Part shown: positions 1 to 5,188 of the stretch, one piece after another
Layout: every line of letters starts with the position of its first letter
How positions within the stretch are numbered: the stretch's first letter is position 1
DNA from: Clostridia bacterium
Lineage (GTDB): Bacteria > Bacillota_A > Clostridia > Oscillospirales > CAG-272
Direction of reading: 5' to 3'
Assembly (NCBI GenBank): GCA_017546745.1
Contig: JAFYRZ010000096.1
Span: 1-5,188, forward strand
Length of the DNA: 5,188 nt
Program-made: the position numbers and the translations under genes
Notes under the pieces: model-generated
Told to the model about the DNA's origin: nothing
The model's database searches: none
What the model saw: only the letters and a program-made list of their open reading frames with translations

Positions 1-487
1 GAGCGGCAACAGAGTCGATAACGATAATGTCGATAGCGCCCGAATTAACGAGGGTCTCCGCGATCTCAAGCGCCTGCTCTCCGCAGTCGGGCTGAGAAAC
101 CAAAAGGTTGTTGATATCAACTCCGAGCTTCTTTGCATAAACCGGGTCAAGCGCGTGCTCTGCGTCGATAAACGCAGCCTCGCCTCCCTGCTTCTGCACC
201 TCTGCGATAACGTGAAGCGCGATGGTGGTCTTACCCGAGGACTCAGGGCCGTAGATCTCGGTAATTCTTCCTCTCGGCACGCCGCCGATACCAAGCGCGA
301 AGTCAAGCGAGAGCGAGCCTGTGGAAACCGCGGACACGTTGATAGCCGCGCCGTTTTCGCCAAGACGCATAATAGCGCCCTTTCCGCACTCCTTCTCTAT
401 TCTTTTAAGAACGGCGTCAAGCGCCGCCTTCTTATCGCCAACGGGGAGCTTTTCGCTCTCGGTGGCAGTGGTTTTCTTTGCAGCCAT
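1..487 (-). CDS. recA: RecA recombinase, N-terminal 162 codons (3' end outside window)
   Basis: RecA forms ATP-dependent filaments on single-stranded DNA in the cytoplasm. It drives homologous strand exchange and activates LexA self-cleavage in the SOS response. The visible part holds the N-terminal helix region (about 20-40, with the GKGAIM motif), Walker A GPESSGKT at 80-87, the [10 protein letters not shown] segment whose E110 aligns with catalytic E96 of E. coli RecA, the QPDxGEQALEI segment at 132-142, and Walker B IIVIDS with D158. The reading frame is intact and runs off the left edge, so the L2 loop and C-terminal domain are not seen. The ATG at 487 is preceded by AAGGAGA with an 8-base spacer, a strong site. 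Against E. coli the N terminus is about 14 residues longer, mostly a Lys/Thr/Glu-rich tail. C34 and C135 sit where Phe and Thr are usual. The identification is essentially certain. Confidence 0.98.
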   Translation of the reverse strand, partial: MAAKKTTATESEKLPVGDKKAALDAVLKRIEKECGKGAIMRLGENGAAINVSAVSTGSLSLDFALGIGGVPRGRITEIYGPESSGKTTIALHVIAEVQKQGGEAAFIDAEHALDPVYAKKLGVDINNLLVSQPDCGEQALEIAETLVNSGAIDIIVIDSVAA

Positions 488-502
488 TTTTAAAATCTCC
501 TT
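488..502 (-). promoter_or_regulatory. recA ribosome binding site
   Basis: On the minus strand AAGGAGA (plus positions 496-502) is followed by an A/T-only 8-base spacer and then the recA ATG. This close match to the Shine-Dalgarno consensus fixes the recA start. It also fits a highly translated gene with initiation independent of the gene upstream. Confidence 0.85.
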
Positions 503-516
503 TTTTATGATCTCGC

Positions 517-537
517 CAGAGGGTCACTCCCCCTCTG
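517..537 (-). promoter_or_regulatory. Stem-loop in the recA leader
   Basis: CAGAGGG (517-523) and CCCTCTG (531-537) form a perfect 7-bp stem with a 7-base loop. The hairpin lies 29 bases upstream of the recA ATG and 14 bases upstream of its Shine-Dalgarno core. No T run follows it on either strand, so it does not look like an intrinsic terminator. If the weak -10 element at 542-547 is used, transcription would start at about 535-536 and the hairpin would lie almost at the 5' end of the recA mRNA. 5'-terminal stem-loops are known to stabilise some bacterial mRNAs. The structure is seen in the sequence; the function is inference. Confidence 0.55.
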
Positions 538-541
538 CACG

Positions 542-572
542 ACTATATTTTACTACACCTGCTGTCCGTTAA
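542..572 (-). promoter_or_regulatory. Weak candidate recA promoter
   Basis: Reading the minus strand, TTAACG (plus 567-572) could be a -35 box and TATAGT (plus 542-547) a -10 box. The spacer is 19 bases, longer than the usual 17, and the -35 matches TTGACA at only four positions. An overlapping alternative -10 is TAAAAT (plus 547-552), with no good -35. The position between galactokinase and recA makes a promoter plausible, because recA is usually expressed separately. The sequence match alone is poor. Confidence 0.25.
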
Positions 573-579
573 ACGGGAC
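564..579. repeat. Inverted repeat upstream of recA (possible operator)
   Basis: GTCCGTTAAACGGGAC contains a perfect inverted repeat CCGTT-A-AACGG (566-576). It extends outward by GT/AC with one extra G. It starts 2 bases beyond the galactokinase stop codon and covers the candidate -35 box of recA, where an operator would act. It does not match the Firmicutes LexA box (GAAC-N4-GTTC type). The one-base centre makes it a poor RNA hairpin, and no T run follows, so a terminator is unlikely. It could be chance, since short palindromes are common. Confidence 0.3.
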
Positions 580-581
580 TT

Positions 582-1856
582 TTAGATAAGCTTGCAAGCA
601 CCGACGGGGCGGATCTTCAAGCACATCGTAGCACCCTTGCCGAATACCGAATCCATAAGCGCGCGATAGCCGTCAACGTCCTCGTTCTTAACGAAAGCCT
701 GGATAGTTCCCGCAAAGCCGCCGCCGTGAACTCTAAACGCGCCGTCCTTATCCGAAAGATAGCCCTCGGTGATAGCGAGAGCGAGCGAAAGACCCTGCTC
801 GGTGGGGTTCTTGGTGGTGTAAACGTTCTGAAGATACTGGAAGGAGGACGCACCGGACGCCTTTACCTTGTCGAAAAATCCCTTAAGGTCGCCACTCTTA
901 AGCGCCTCTCTTGCAGATACAACGCGCTCGTTTTCTCTTATAAAGTGGAGCGCTCTCATGATCGCTCTGTCGTTCGTCGCCTGGCGAAGCTCCTGCGCTT
1001 TAGCAACAACGTCTGCCTCGGTAAAGCCGCGAAGCACCTCACCGCCAAGCACCTTAGCAACCGCCTTCATCTCCTGAGGAACGGATGCGTAGTCGTCGTT
1101 AAGATTTGCGTGGTTACCGCCGGTGTTTACGATGCAAAGCGAGTATCCGACGCTCGAGAGCGAGAAATCAATAGGCTCAACGATAGGGGACGCGGGGTCC
1201 TTAAAGTCGATATAAACGAAGCTTCCGACAGCGCAAGCCATCTGGTCCATAAGTCCGCAGGGCTTACCGAAATACGCGTTCTCGGAATACTGTGCGATCT
1301 TCGCGATCTCCTCGTTCTTTACCGCGCCGTCGTTGTAGAAATAGTTAAGCACGTTACCAACCATTACCTCAAACGCCGCAGAGGAAGAAATTCCGCTGCC
1401 CTTAAGCACCTCGGTGGTAGAGTAAGCATCGTAGCCGCCTACCTTATAGCCCTCCTTGATAAATCCGCCGACGATACCGCCGACGAGCGCGTGGGAGGTG
1501 AACTTACGGAAGCTCTTGGGGCTTGTCGCACGACTGATCTCGACGAGGTCCTCGGGATATCCCTCGGAATGGAAGCGAACGACACCGTCGTTATTCTTTG
1601 CCGCGATCGCGATAATATCTCTGTCGATAGCACCCGCAAGAACGCAGCCGTTGTTGTGGTCGGTATGGTTACCGAGAAGCTCGCTTCTGCCGGGAACCGA
1701 GAAAACCGAGATATCGCGGTCGCGTCCGTAATATCCCTCAAACTTCTCTATTGCCGCCACTATTCTCTTTGCCAAAGCGGCGGTGTCCGCGTAAAGCGCG
1801 CTATACTTCTCGAGCGCACCCTCAAGAATTACCCTTTTCATTTCCGTAGATCTCAT
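582..1856 (-). CDS. galK: Galactokinase-type GHMP sugar kinase
   Basis: Predicted cytoplasmic ATP-dependent sugar kinase of 424 residues; canonical GalK phosphorylates D-galactose at C1 as the first Leloir step. Motifs in order: PGRSELLGNHTDHNNG at 55-70 (GalK signature, R57 matching the catalytic Arg), the glycine/serine ATP loop LKGSGISSSAAFE at 151-163, GLMDQ at 201-205 with D204 as catalytic Asp, and the third GHMP motif HGGGFAGT at 377-384. Typical GalK has GEHTDY; here Glu is Asn63 and Tyr is His67. I associate this variant with a Firmicutes branch annotated as galactokinase, so the substrate is less sure than the fold. ATG 1856 is chosen over ATG 1841 because AGGAG lies 8 bases before it inside the miaA end. 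The ATG directly follows the miaA stop. No galT, galE or transporter lies nearby. Confidence 0.85.
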   Translation of the reverse strand: MRSTEMKRVILEGALEKYSALYADTAALAKRIVAAIEKFEGYYGRDRDISVFSVPGRSELLGNHTDHNNGCVLAGAIDRDIIAIAAKNNDGVVRFHSEGYPEDLVEISRATSPKSFRKFTSHALVGGIVGGFIKEGYKVGGYDAYSTTEVLKGSGISSSAAFEVMVGNVLNYFYNDGAVKNEEIAKIAQYSENAYFGKPCGLMDQMACAVGSFVYIDFKDPASPIVEPIDFSLSSVGYSLCIVNTGGNHANLNDDYASVPQEMKAVAKVLGGEVLRGFTEADVVAKAQELRQATNDRAIMRALHFIRENERVVSAREALKSGDLKGFFDKVKASGASSFQYLQNVYTTKNPTEQGLSLALAITEGYLSDKDGAFRVHGGGFAGTIQAFVKNEDVDGYRALMDSVFGKGATMCLKIRPVGACKLI

Positions 1857-1869
1857 TTATTCGTCTCCT
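1857..1869 (-). promoter_or_regulatory. Galactokinase ribosome binding site inside the miaA 3' end
   Basis: AGGAG (plus 1865-1869) is part of the last codons of miaA, followed by an 8-base spacer that includes the miaA stop codon. It selects ATG 1856, as the in-frame ATG at 1841 has no comparable site before it. This layout usually means that ribosomes finishing miaA help to start the next gene. Confidence 0.75.
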
Positions 1870-2837
1870 GTCGTAAATAATTTATTTAAAAGCCTCTCGG
1901 CGAGCGTCCTCGCCTCGGCAAGTATCTCAGAGGTGGGCTTCATTACACCGTCCTCGTCGTCAAGATAGAGCCTTTCCGCATCCGCCTCGTGGCGAAACCA
2001 GGTAAGCTGTCTTTTTGCGTATTGCCTCGTTGAGAGCTTGATCTTTTCCTTTGCCGAAGAGATATCCTCCTCCCCCTTAAGGTGGGGGATAAGCTCCTTA
2101 TATCCTATCGCCTGTGCGGCGGTCGAGCCTGTCGAAAGAAGCCCTGCGTCATAGAGCGCTCTCGCCTCGGGAATAAGCCCTGCGGCTACCATTTCCTCAA
2201 CGCGCATATCAACCCTATTATAAAGGTTCTCGCGGTTGTGAAAATCAAGCGTTATCATTCCGACCCTGACGTCGGAGGCAAGCCCCGACGACAGCTTATC
2301 GTAGTCCGACTTTTTCCTTCCGGTAAGCTCGTATATTTCAAGCGCGCGGATAACGCGCTTCAGGTTATTTTTATGTATCGCAAGAGCACTCTCGGGGTCA
2401 ACCTCGGAAAGCCTCTCGTAAAGAGCGTCGACACCGCCCTCCTCTGCCGCCTTTGCGGTAAGAGCCGCCCTTACCTCCGGGTCACTTGGCGGTGAGTCGG
2501 TCGCGGGCGGGCGAATGACCGTGTCTATATAAAGCCCCGTTCCGCCAACGAAGATAGGAAGAGCGCCGCGCGCCTCGATCTCTTTTGCGACCCTAAGCGC
2601 CTCCTCTCTGTACCTGCCTGCGCTATAAGCCTCGGTCGGACAGAGAAAGTCGGTCATATGGTGGGGTATTTTTCGCCTTTCATCCTCGGTCGGCTTTGCC
2701 GTTCCGATATCCATACCGCGGTATATCTGCATAGAGTCGCAACAGATTATCTCGCCCGAAAGCGCCTTTGCTATCTCAATTGATATTGCAGTCTTGCCCG
2801 AGGCGGTAGGCCCTGTTATTGCAAGCGCCCTTATCAT
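1857..2837 (-). CDS. miaA: tRNA dimethylallyltransferase MiaA
   Basis: MiaA moves the dimethylallyl group of DMAPP onto N6 of A37 in tRNAs that read UNN codons, giving i6A, which supports accurate decoding. At 326 residues it has the normal family length. Seen in order: P-loop GPTASGKT at 9-16, CDSMQIYRGMDIGTAKP at 33-49 with D34 as the expected general base, the HHMTDF and YSAGRY segments at 59-76, GGTGLYID at 98-105, the tRNA-recognition insert at roughly 120-200, the TAAQAIGYKEL segment at 239-249, and RQYAKRQLTWFR at 271-282. The start overlaps the stop of the hydrolase gene by 4 bases (ATGA), with an AGGTGAGGT purine-rich site just upstream. The stop codon abuts the galactokinase ATG. 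In many bacteria miaA follows mutL or precedes hfq; neither is here. Identification is secure. Confidence 0.98.
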   Translation of the reverse strand: MIRALAITGPTASGKTAISIEIAKALSGEIICCDSMQIYRGMDIGTAKPTEDERRKIPHHMTDFLCPTEAYSAGRYREEALRVAKEIEARGALPIFVGGTGLYIDTVIRPPATDSPPSDPEVRAALTAKAAEEGGVDALYERLSEVDPESALAIHKNNLKRVIRALEIYELTGRKKSDYDKLSSGLASDVRVGMITLDFHNRENLYNRVDMRVEEMVAAGLIPEARALYDAGLLSTGSTAAQAIGYKELIPHLKGEEDISSAKEKIKLSTRQYAKRQLTWFRHEADAERLYLDDEDGVMKPTSEILAEARTLAERLLNKLFTTGDE

Positions 2838-3769
2838 TTTACCTCACCTAACCAGCCGACAAGGTCGGAAAACACCTCTTCTCGGTTGGTCTCGTTAAAT
2901 AATTCGTGTCTTGCGCCCTCGTAAAGCTTAAGCCTTACGCGAGAGCATTTTTCCATAAGCAGGTGCTTATAAACGAAGCTCGGTCCCTTGCCGTAAGCGC
3001 CAACCGGGTCAGCGTCACCGCTGACGATAAGCGTAGGCATATCCTTTGGATATTCAGAGAACCACTCGCGCGAGTTACACTCGCCTATCATATCGAAAAG
3101 GTCCATAAATCCCGCAAGCGTAAAGGTGAAGGAGGTATACTTATCCTCGCTTCTGCCAGAAACGAGCGCGGTCTCTCTCGTGAGCCAAGCCCACTCACCC
3201 TCGGACTTATCAAAGCGAGAGTTGTAGCCCGAAAAGACGAGCGAATTTATAGTTTTTGAGCGATAATGCGCACCGCGCGTTACACGCTTCGCGGCGGCAA
3301 GCATTTTACCGATAGGTAAAAGCTTATTAGGTCCTGCCGTTCCGTGTATGATAACGCCCGCGACGCTGTGCGGATATTTCACTGCGTAAAGACGGGCGAG
3401 AAACGAGCCCATGCTATGACCGAGAAGAAACACCGGCAGCGCAGGAAAGGTCGAGCGCAAATATTTATTCATCGTGTGCAGGTCAGACAGGAGAATATCA
3501 ACTCCGCCCTCCTCTGCGAAAAATCCAAAATCCTCGTCGGTTGCGGCACTCTTGCCGTGACCGAGGTGGTGGTTGCCCGCGACGATATAGCCCTGCCCCG
3601 TAAGATAATCGGCAAGACCCTCGTAGCGGGATATGTAATCCATCATTCCGTGCGAGATCTGCAAAACGCCCTTTGCCGTTTGCGTCCTCGGCGCGTATAT
3701 CTCGCAAAAAACGGTGCTTTTTCCGTCTTTTGACTGAAATTTAGTTTCAAAATAATTGTAGTTCATCAT
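2834..3769 (-). CDS. Alpha/beta hydrolase, lysophospholipase/monoacylglycerol lipase type
   Basis: A 311-residue serine hydrolase of the Hydrolase_4 (serine aminopeptidase S33-like) group, whose members hydrolyse lysophospholipids, monoacylglycerols or other small esters. The catalytic triad can be placed: nucleophile S119 in GHSMG (117-121), D254 in SGDADPVG (250-257) and H288 in GARHEL (285-290). The oxyanion-hole HG is at 40-41 and the GHGKS turn at 70-74. Residues about 145-235, between strand 6 and the Asp loop, form the lid that sets specificity. No signal peptide or membrane segment is seen, so it is probably cytoplasmic. The gene begins with two ATGs (3769 and 3766) behind GGTGAGAGGG, and either could be used. 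It follows a 97-base gap and overlaps miaA by 4 bases. The natural substrate cannot be read from sequence; L-aminopeptidase activity is unlikely. Confidence 0.88.
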   Translation of the reverse strand: MMNYNYFETKFQSKDGKSTVFCEIYAPRTQTAKGVLQISHGMMDYISRYEGLADYLTGQGYIVAGNHHLGHGKSAATDEDFGFFAEEGGVDILLSDLHTMNKYLRSTFPALPVFLLGHSMGSFLARLYAVKYPHSVAGVIIHGTAGPNKLLPIGKMLAAAKRVTRGAHYRSKTINSLVFSGYNSRFDKSEGEWAWLTRETALVSGRSEDKYTSFTFTLAGFMDLFDMIGECNSREWFSEYPKDMPTLIVSGDADPVGAYGKGPSFVYKHLLMEKCSRVRLKLYEGARHELFNETNREEVFSDLVGWLGEVK

Positions 3770-3866
3770 TTTACCCTCTCACCCTCGCGCTGCCAAAATA
3801 AGAAGCAGACAACGCACACGGGCAAATACATATTTTAAAACCTATGATTTTGACTGACAGGTAAGA
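3770..3866 (-). promoter_or_regulatory. Intergenic gap, possible promoter of the hydrolase-miaA-galK unit
   Basis: This is the largest gap in the window and is more AT-rich than its flanks. On the minus strand TTGCCC (plus 3820-3825) and TTATTT (plus 3796-3801) are 18 bases apart and could be weak -35 and -10 boxes. An AT-rich imperfect palindrome around TTTTAAAA (plus about 3830-3847) lies just upstream. No G/C-rich hairpin followed by T residues is seen after the ribokinase stop, so read-through from upstream genes is possible. That a promoter exists here is inferred mainly from the gap. Confidence 0.25.
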
Positions 3867-4805
3867 TCAGCGGCCGTGCTTTTCAAGAAGCGCGCGTATC
3901 TCAAGGTCGGAGGGGACCGAGGAGGACGCACCAAGCCTCGATACCGCTATCGCTCCCGCCGCATTCGCGTATCTTACCGCCGCCTTGATATCACCGCCCG
4001 TGCGAAGATATTCTGCGGTGAGCGCCGCTGTAAACGCGTCGCCCGCGGCGGTAGTATCGACCACCTTATCCGCCCTGTATGCGGGCATCGTGTCGTAGTG
4101 CTTTCCGTCGTAGATAAAAGCGCCGCGCGCACCCTGCTTGATAACTATGTATTTCGCCTTTACCATCTTATAAAGGTTGAGCGCCGCGCGAAGCGAGGAC
4201 TCGATGCCCTCGGGCTTGATTCCGGTATAGATCTCACACTCGCTCTCGTTAGGCGAGAAGATCTCGACCTCGGGAAGAGTATCGAGCGCATGCTCACGGC
4301 TTGCGGGTGCGGCATCTATAAAGATGGGAAATCCCTTTACCGACGCGACCTTTGCCGCGGTAAGCGCGACCGAGAAGGGTATCTCAAAGCCGAGATAAAG
4401 CGCGTCCGGCTCACACTTAAATGCGTCCATCACGTTCTCGGTCGTGAGGTTTCCGTTTGCACCGGGGTAAACGACGATGCGGTTAGAGCCGTCGCGCTCC
4501 TTGATAACGACCGCAAGGCCGGTGGGAAAATCGTGGTCGACCTTTATCGCAGAGGTGTTTATCCCTGCGTCCTTATAATACTCGAAAAGCCTCTGTCCGT
4601 GGACGTCGTGGCCGAGCTTCGTGGCGAAAACTACGTCTGCGCCAACCTTCTTCAGCGCCATAGCCGCGTTTGCTCCCTTACCGCCGGGGGTATAGGCAAC
4701 GCCGCCGTCGTCGATTACGGTCATTCCCGCCTCGGGAAGCTTATACACGTTCATCGAAAGATCCATATTGGAGCTTCCTATAACCAGAATTCTTTTCTCC
4801 GCCAT
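3867..4805 (-). CDS. rbsK: Ribokinase (PfkB carbohydrate kinase family)
   Basis: Predicted to phosphorylate D-ribose to ribose 5-phosphate with ATP, feeding the pentose phosphate pathway and nucleotide synthesis. It has 312 residues, the usual length. The first PfkB signature with GGKGANAA is at 41-48, NESE at 186-189 (Mg/phosphate motif NxxE), and the second signature DTTAAGDAF at 250-258 with catalytic base D256. Residues matching the ribose contacts of E. coli RbsK are all present: N13, D15, G42, K43, N46, E141 and D256. This favours ribokinase over fructokinase or adenosine kinase. ATG 4805 is chosen because AAAGGA ends 9 bases before it. A TTG six codons upstream overlaps that site and lacks its own. 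The gene follows the YhaN-like ATPase by 24 bases, so they probably share a transcript. No ribose transporter, rbsD or LacI-type regulator is in view. Confidence 0.92.
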   Translation of the reverse strand: MAEKRILVIGSSNMDLSMNVYKLPEAGMTVIDDGGVAYTPGGKGANAAMALKKVGADVVFATKLGHDVHGQRLFEYYKDAGINTSAIKVDHDFPTGLAVVIKERDGSNRIVVYPGANGNLTTENVMDAFKCEPDALYLGFEIPFSVALTAAKVASVKGFPIFIDAAPASREHALDTLPEVEIFSPNESECEIYTGIKPEGIESSLRAALNLYKMVKAKYIVIKQGARGAFIYDGKHYDTMPAYRADKVVDTTAAGDAFTAALTAEYLRTGGDIKAAVRYANAAGAIAVSRLGASSSVPSDLEIRALLEKHGR

Positions 4806-4820
4806 ACAAATAGGTCCTTT
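4806..4820 (-). promoter_or_regulatory. Ribokinase ribosome binding site deciding the start
   Basis: AAAGGA (plus 4815-4820) with a 9-base spacer points to ATG 4805. The in-frame TTG at 4821-4823 lies immediately upstream of this site and partly forms it, so it is an unlikely start. Using the TTG would add six residues (MKGPIC) before the conserved ribokinase N terminus. Confidence 0.7.
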
Positions 4821-4829
4821 CAAAATCTT

Positions 4830-5188
4830 TTAATCGTTGTCTGCATCCACGACCGAAAGCTTGAATATACCTGCCTCGGGGGAAACCTCCCTTGCAAGTG
4901 CGCTCTCTCTGTTTCTGCAGGTGAATATGAAGCTCTGGCATTTCTCGTCCGCAAGCTTCTTTATCGCCCTCAACATAGCCGCCGCGCGCACGTTATCCTG
5001 GTGTGCAAACGACTCGTCAAAGGTGACGGGTGGCTTTTCGCTGTAAAGCATATCGATAAGCGCGCATCTGAGCGCTACGTACGCAAGCTCACGCGTACCA
5101 CCCGAGAGGAAGTCTACCGAGTGGTTAAACTCCTTGCCCTGGGTAAAGGAGAGCTTAAGCTCGTCGTCTATCGCGAACTCGGAGTATC
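4830..5188 (-). CDS. YhaN/SbcC-like SMC-type ATPase, C-terminal 118 codons (5' end outside window)
   Basis: This is the end of a large SMC/Rad50-type ABC ATPase; the P-loop half and the coiled coil lie beyond the right edge. In the visible part (numbered from the first whole codon) the ABC signature LSGGTRE is at 27-33, followed by the AYVALRCALIDML helix. Walker B is PPVTFDES at 52-59 with D57 and E58, then D-loop-like FAHQD at 60-64 and QSFIFTCRNRE at 84-94 in the H-loop position. The TRE after LSGG, the FDES box and the FTCxxRE ending resemble YhaN-like proteins more than classical SbcC or RecN. Such ATPases usually pair with an SbcD-like phosphoesterase (YhaO) in DNA end processing, which may be encoded just upstream. 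R91 sits where a His is usual. The family is clear; the exact subfamily is an inference from the C terminus alone. Confidence 0.8.
   Translation of the reverse strand, partial: YSEFAIDDELKLSFTQGKEFNHSVDFLSGGTRELAYVALRCALIDMLYSEKPPVTFDESFAHQDNVRAAAMLRAIKKLADEKCQSFIFTCRNRESALAREVSPEAGIFKLSVVDADND

Noticed and set aside
155..572. Two plus-strand open frames opposite recA and its leader
   Set aside because: Both overlap the conserved RecA coding sequence, lack a plausible ribosome binding site and have low-complexity products without family resemblance.
564..579. Intrinsic terminator after galactokinase
   Set aside because: The inverted repeat has almost no loop and no following T run on the minus strand, so it does not fit a Rho-independent terminator.
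726..1880. Long plus-strand open frame (384 codons) antisense to the galactokinase
   Set aside because: It starts at a GTG without a ribosome binding site, its product is Arg/Val/Leu-rich with no recognisable motif, and it mirrors a well-supported gene. Long antisense frames are expected where third codon positions favour G and C.
2072..2088. G/C-rich hairpin CCCCC-N7-GGGGG inside miaA
   Set aside because: It encodes an ordinary PHLKGEE stretch of MiaA and has no T run after it, so chance structure within a coding region is the simpler reading.
2082..2495. Plus-strand open frame antisense to miaA
   Set aside because: It is a shadow of miaA; no start signal or recognisable domain is seen.
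4806..4823. Six-residue N-terminal extension of ribokinase from TTG 4823
   Set aside because: The TTG overlaps the AAAGGA site that serves ATG 4805 and has no site of its own; the conserved family start agrees with ATG 4805.

Overview
The window reads as housekeeping chromosome from a Firmicute, most likely an uncultured gut-type Clostridia lineage. The reasons are purine-rich AGGAG-type ribosome binding sites, a Clostridia-like RecA amino terminus, and a galactokinase-like protein of the GNHTDH type that I associate with gut Firmicutes. G and C are frequent at third codon positions, although AGA and ATA codons are also used. The taxonomic call is an inference from protein flavour, not from a marker search.

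All six recognisable genes lie on the minus strand and are read from the right edge to the left. In order of transcription they are: (1) the last 118 codons of a YhaN/SbcC-like SMC-type ATPase (right edge to 4830); (2) a ribokinase (4805-3867), 24 bases downstream; (3) after a 97-base gap, a cytoplasmic alpha/beta hydrolase of the lysophospholipase/monoacylglycerol lipase type (3769-2834); (4) miaA, the tRNA dimethylallyltransferase (2837-1857), overlapping the hydrolase by 4 bases; (5) a galactokinase-type GHMP kinase (1856-582), whose ATG directly abuts the miaA stop codon; (6) after a 94-base gap, the first 162 codons of recA (487 to the left edge).

Genes 3 to 5 form a tightly packed, probably translationally coupled unit. 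It links a lipid/ester hydrolase, a tRNA modification enzyme and a sugar kinase that share no obvious pathway. DNA-repair-type proteins lie at both ends (YhaN-like ATPase and RecA), and two sugar kinases lie between them. recA has its own leader with a 7-bp stem-loop, an upstream inverted repeat and a weak candidate promoter. I see no classical Firmicutes LexA box there.

I found no mobile element, CRISPR array, tRNA, rRNA or convincing intrinsic terminator, and no sign of a wholly new system. The points worth a second look are residue-level departures (Asn for Glu in the sugar-binding motif of the GHMP kinase, Arg where the ATPase family usually has the H-loop His, two Cys in RecA), the recA leader, and the zero-gap miaA/galactokinase junction.
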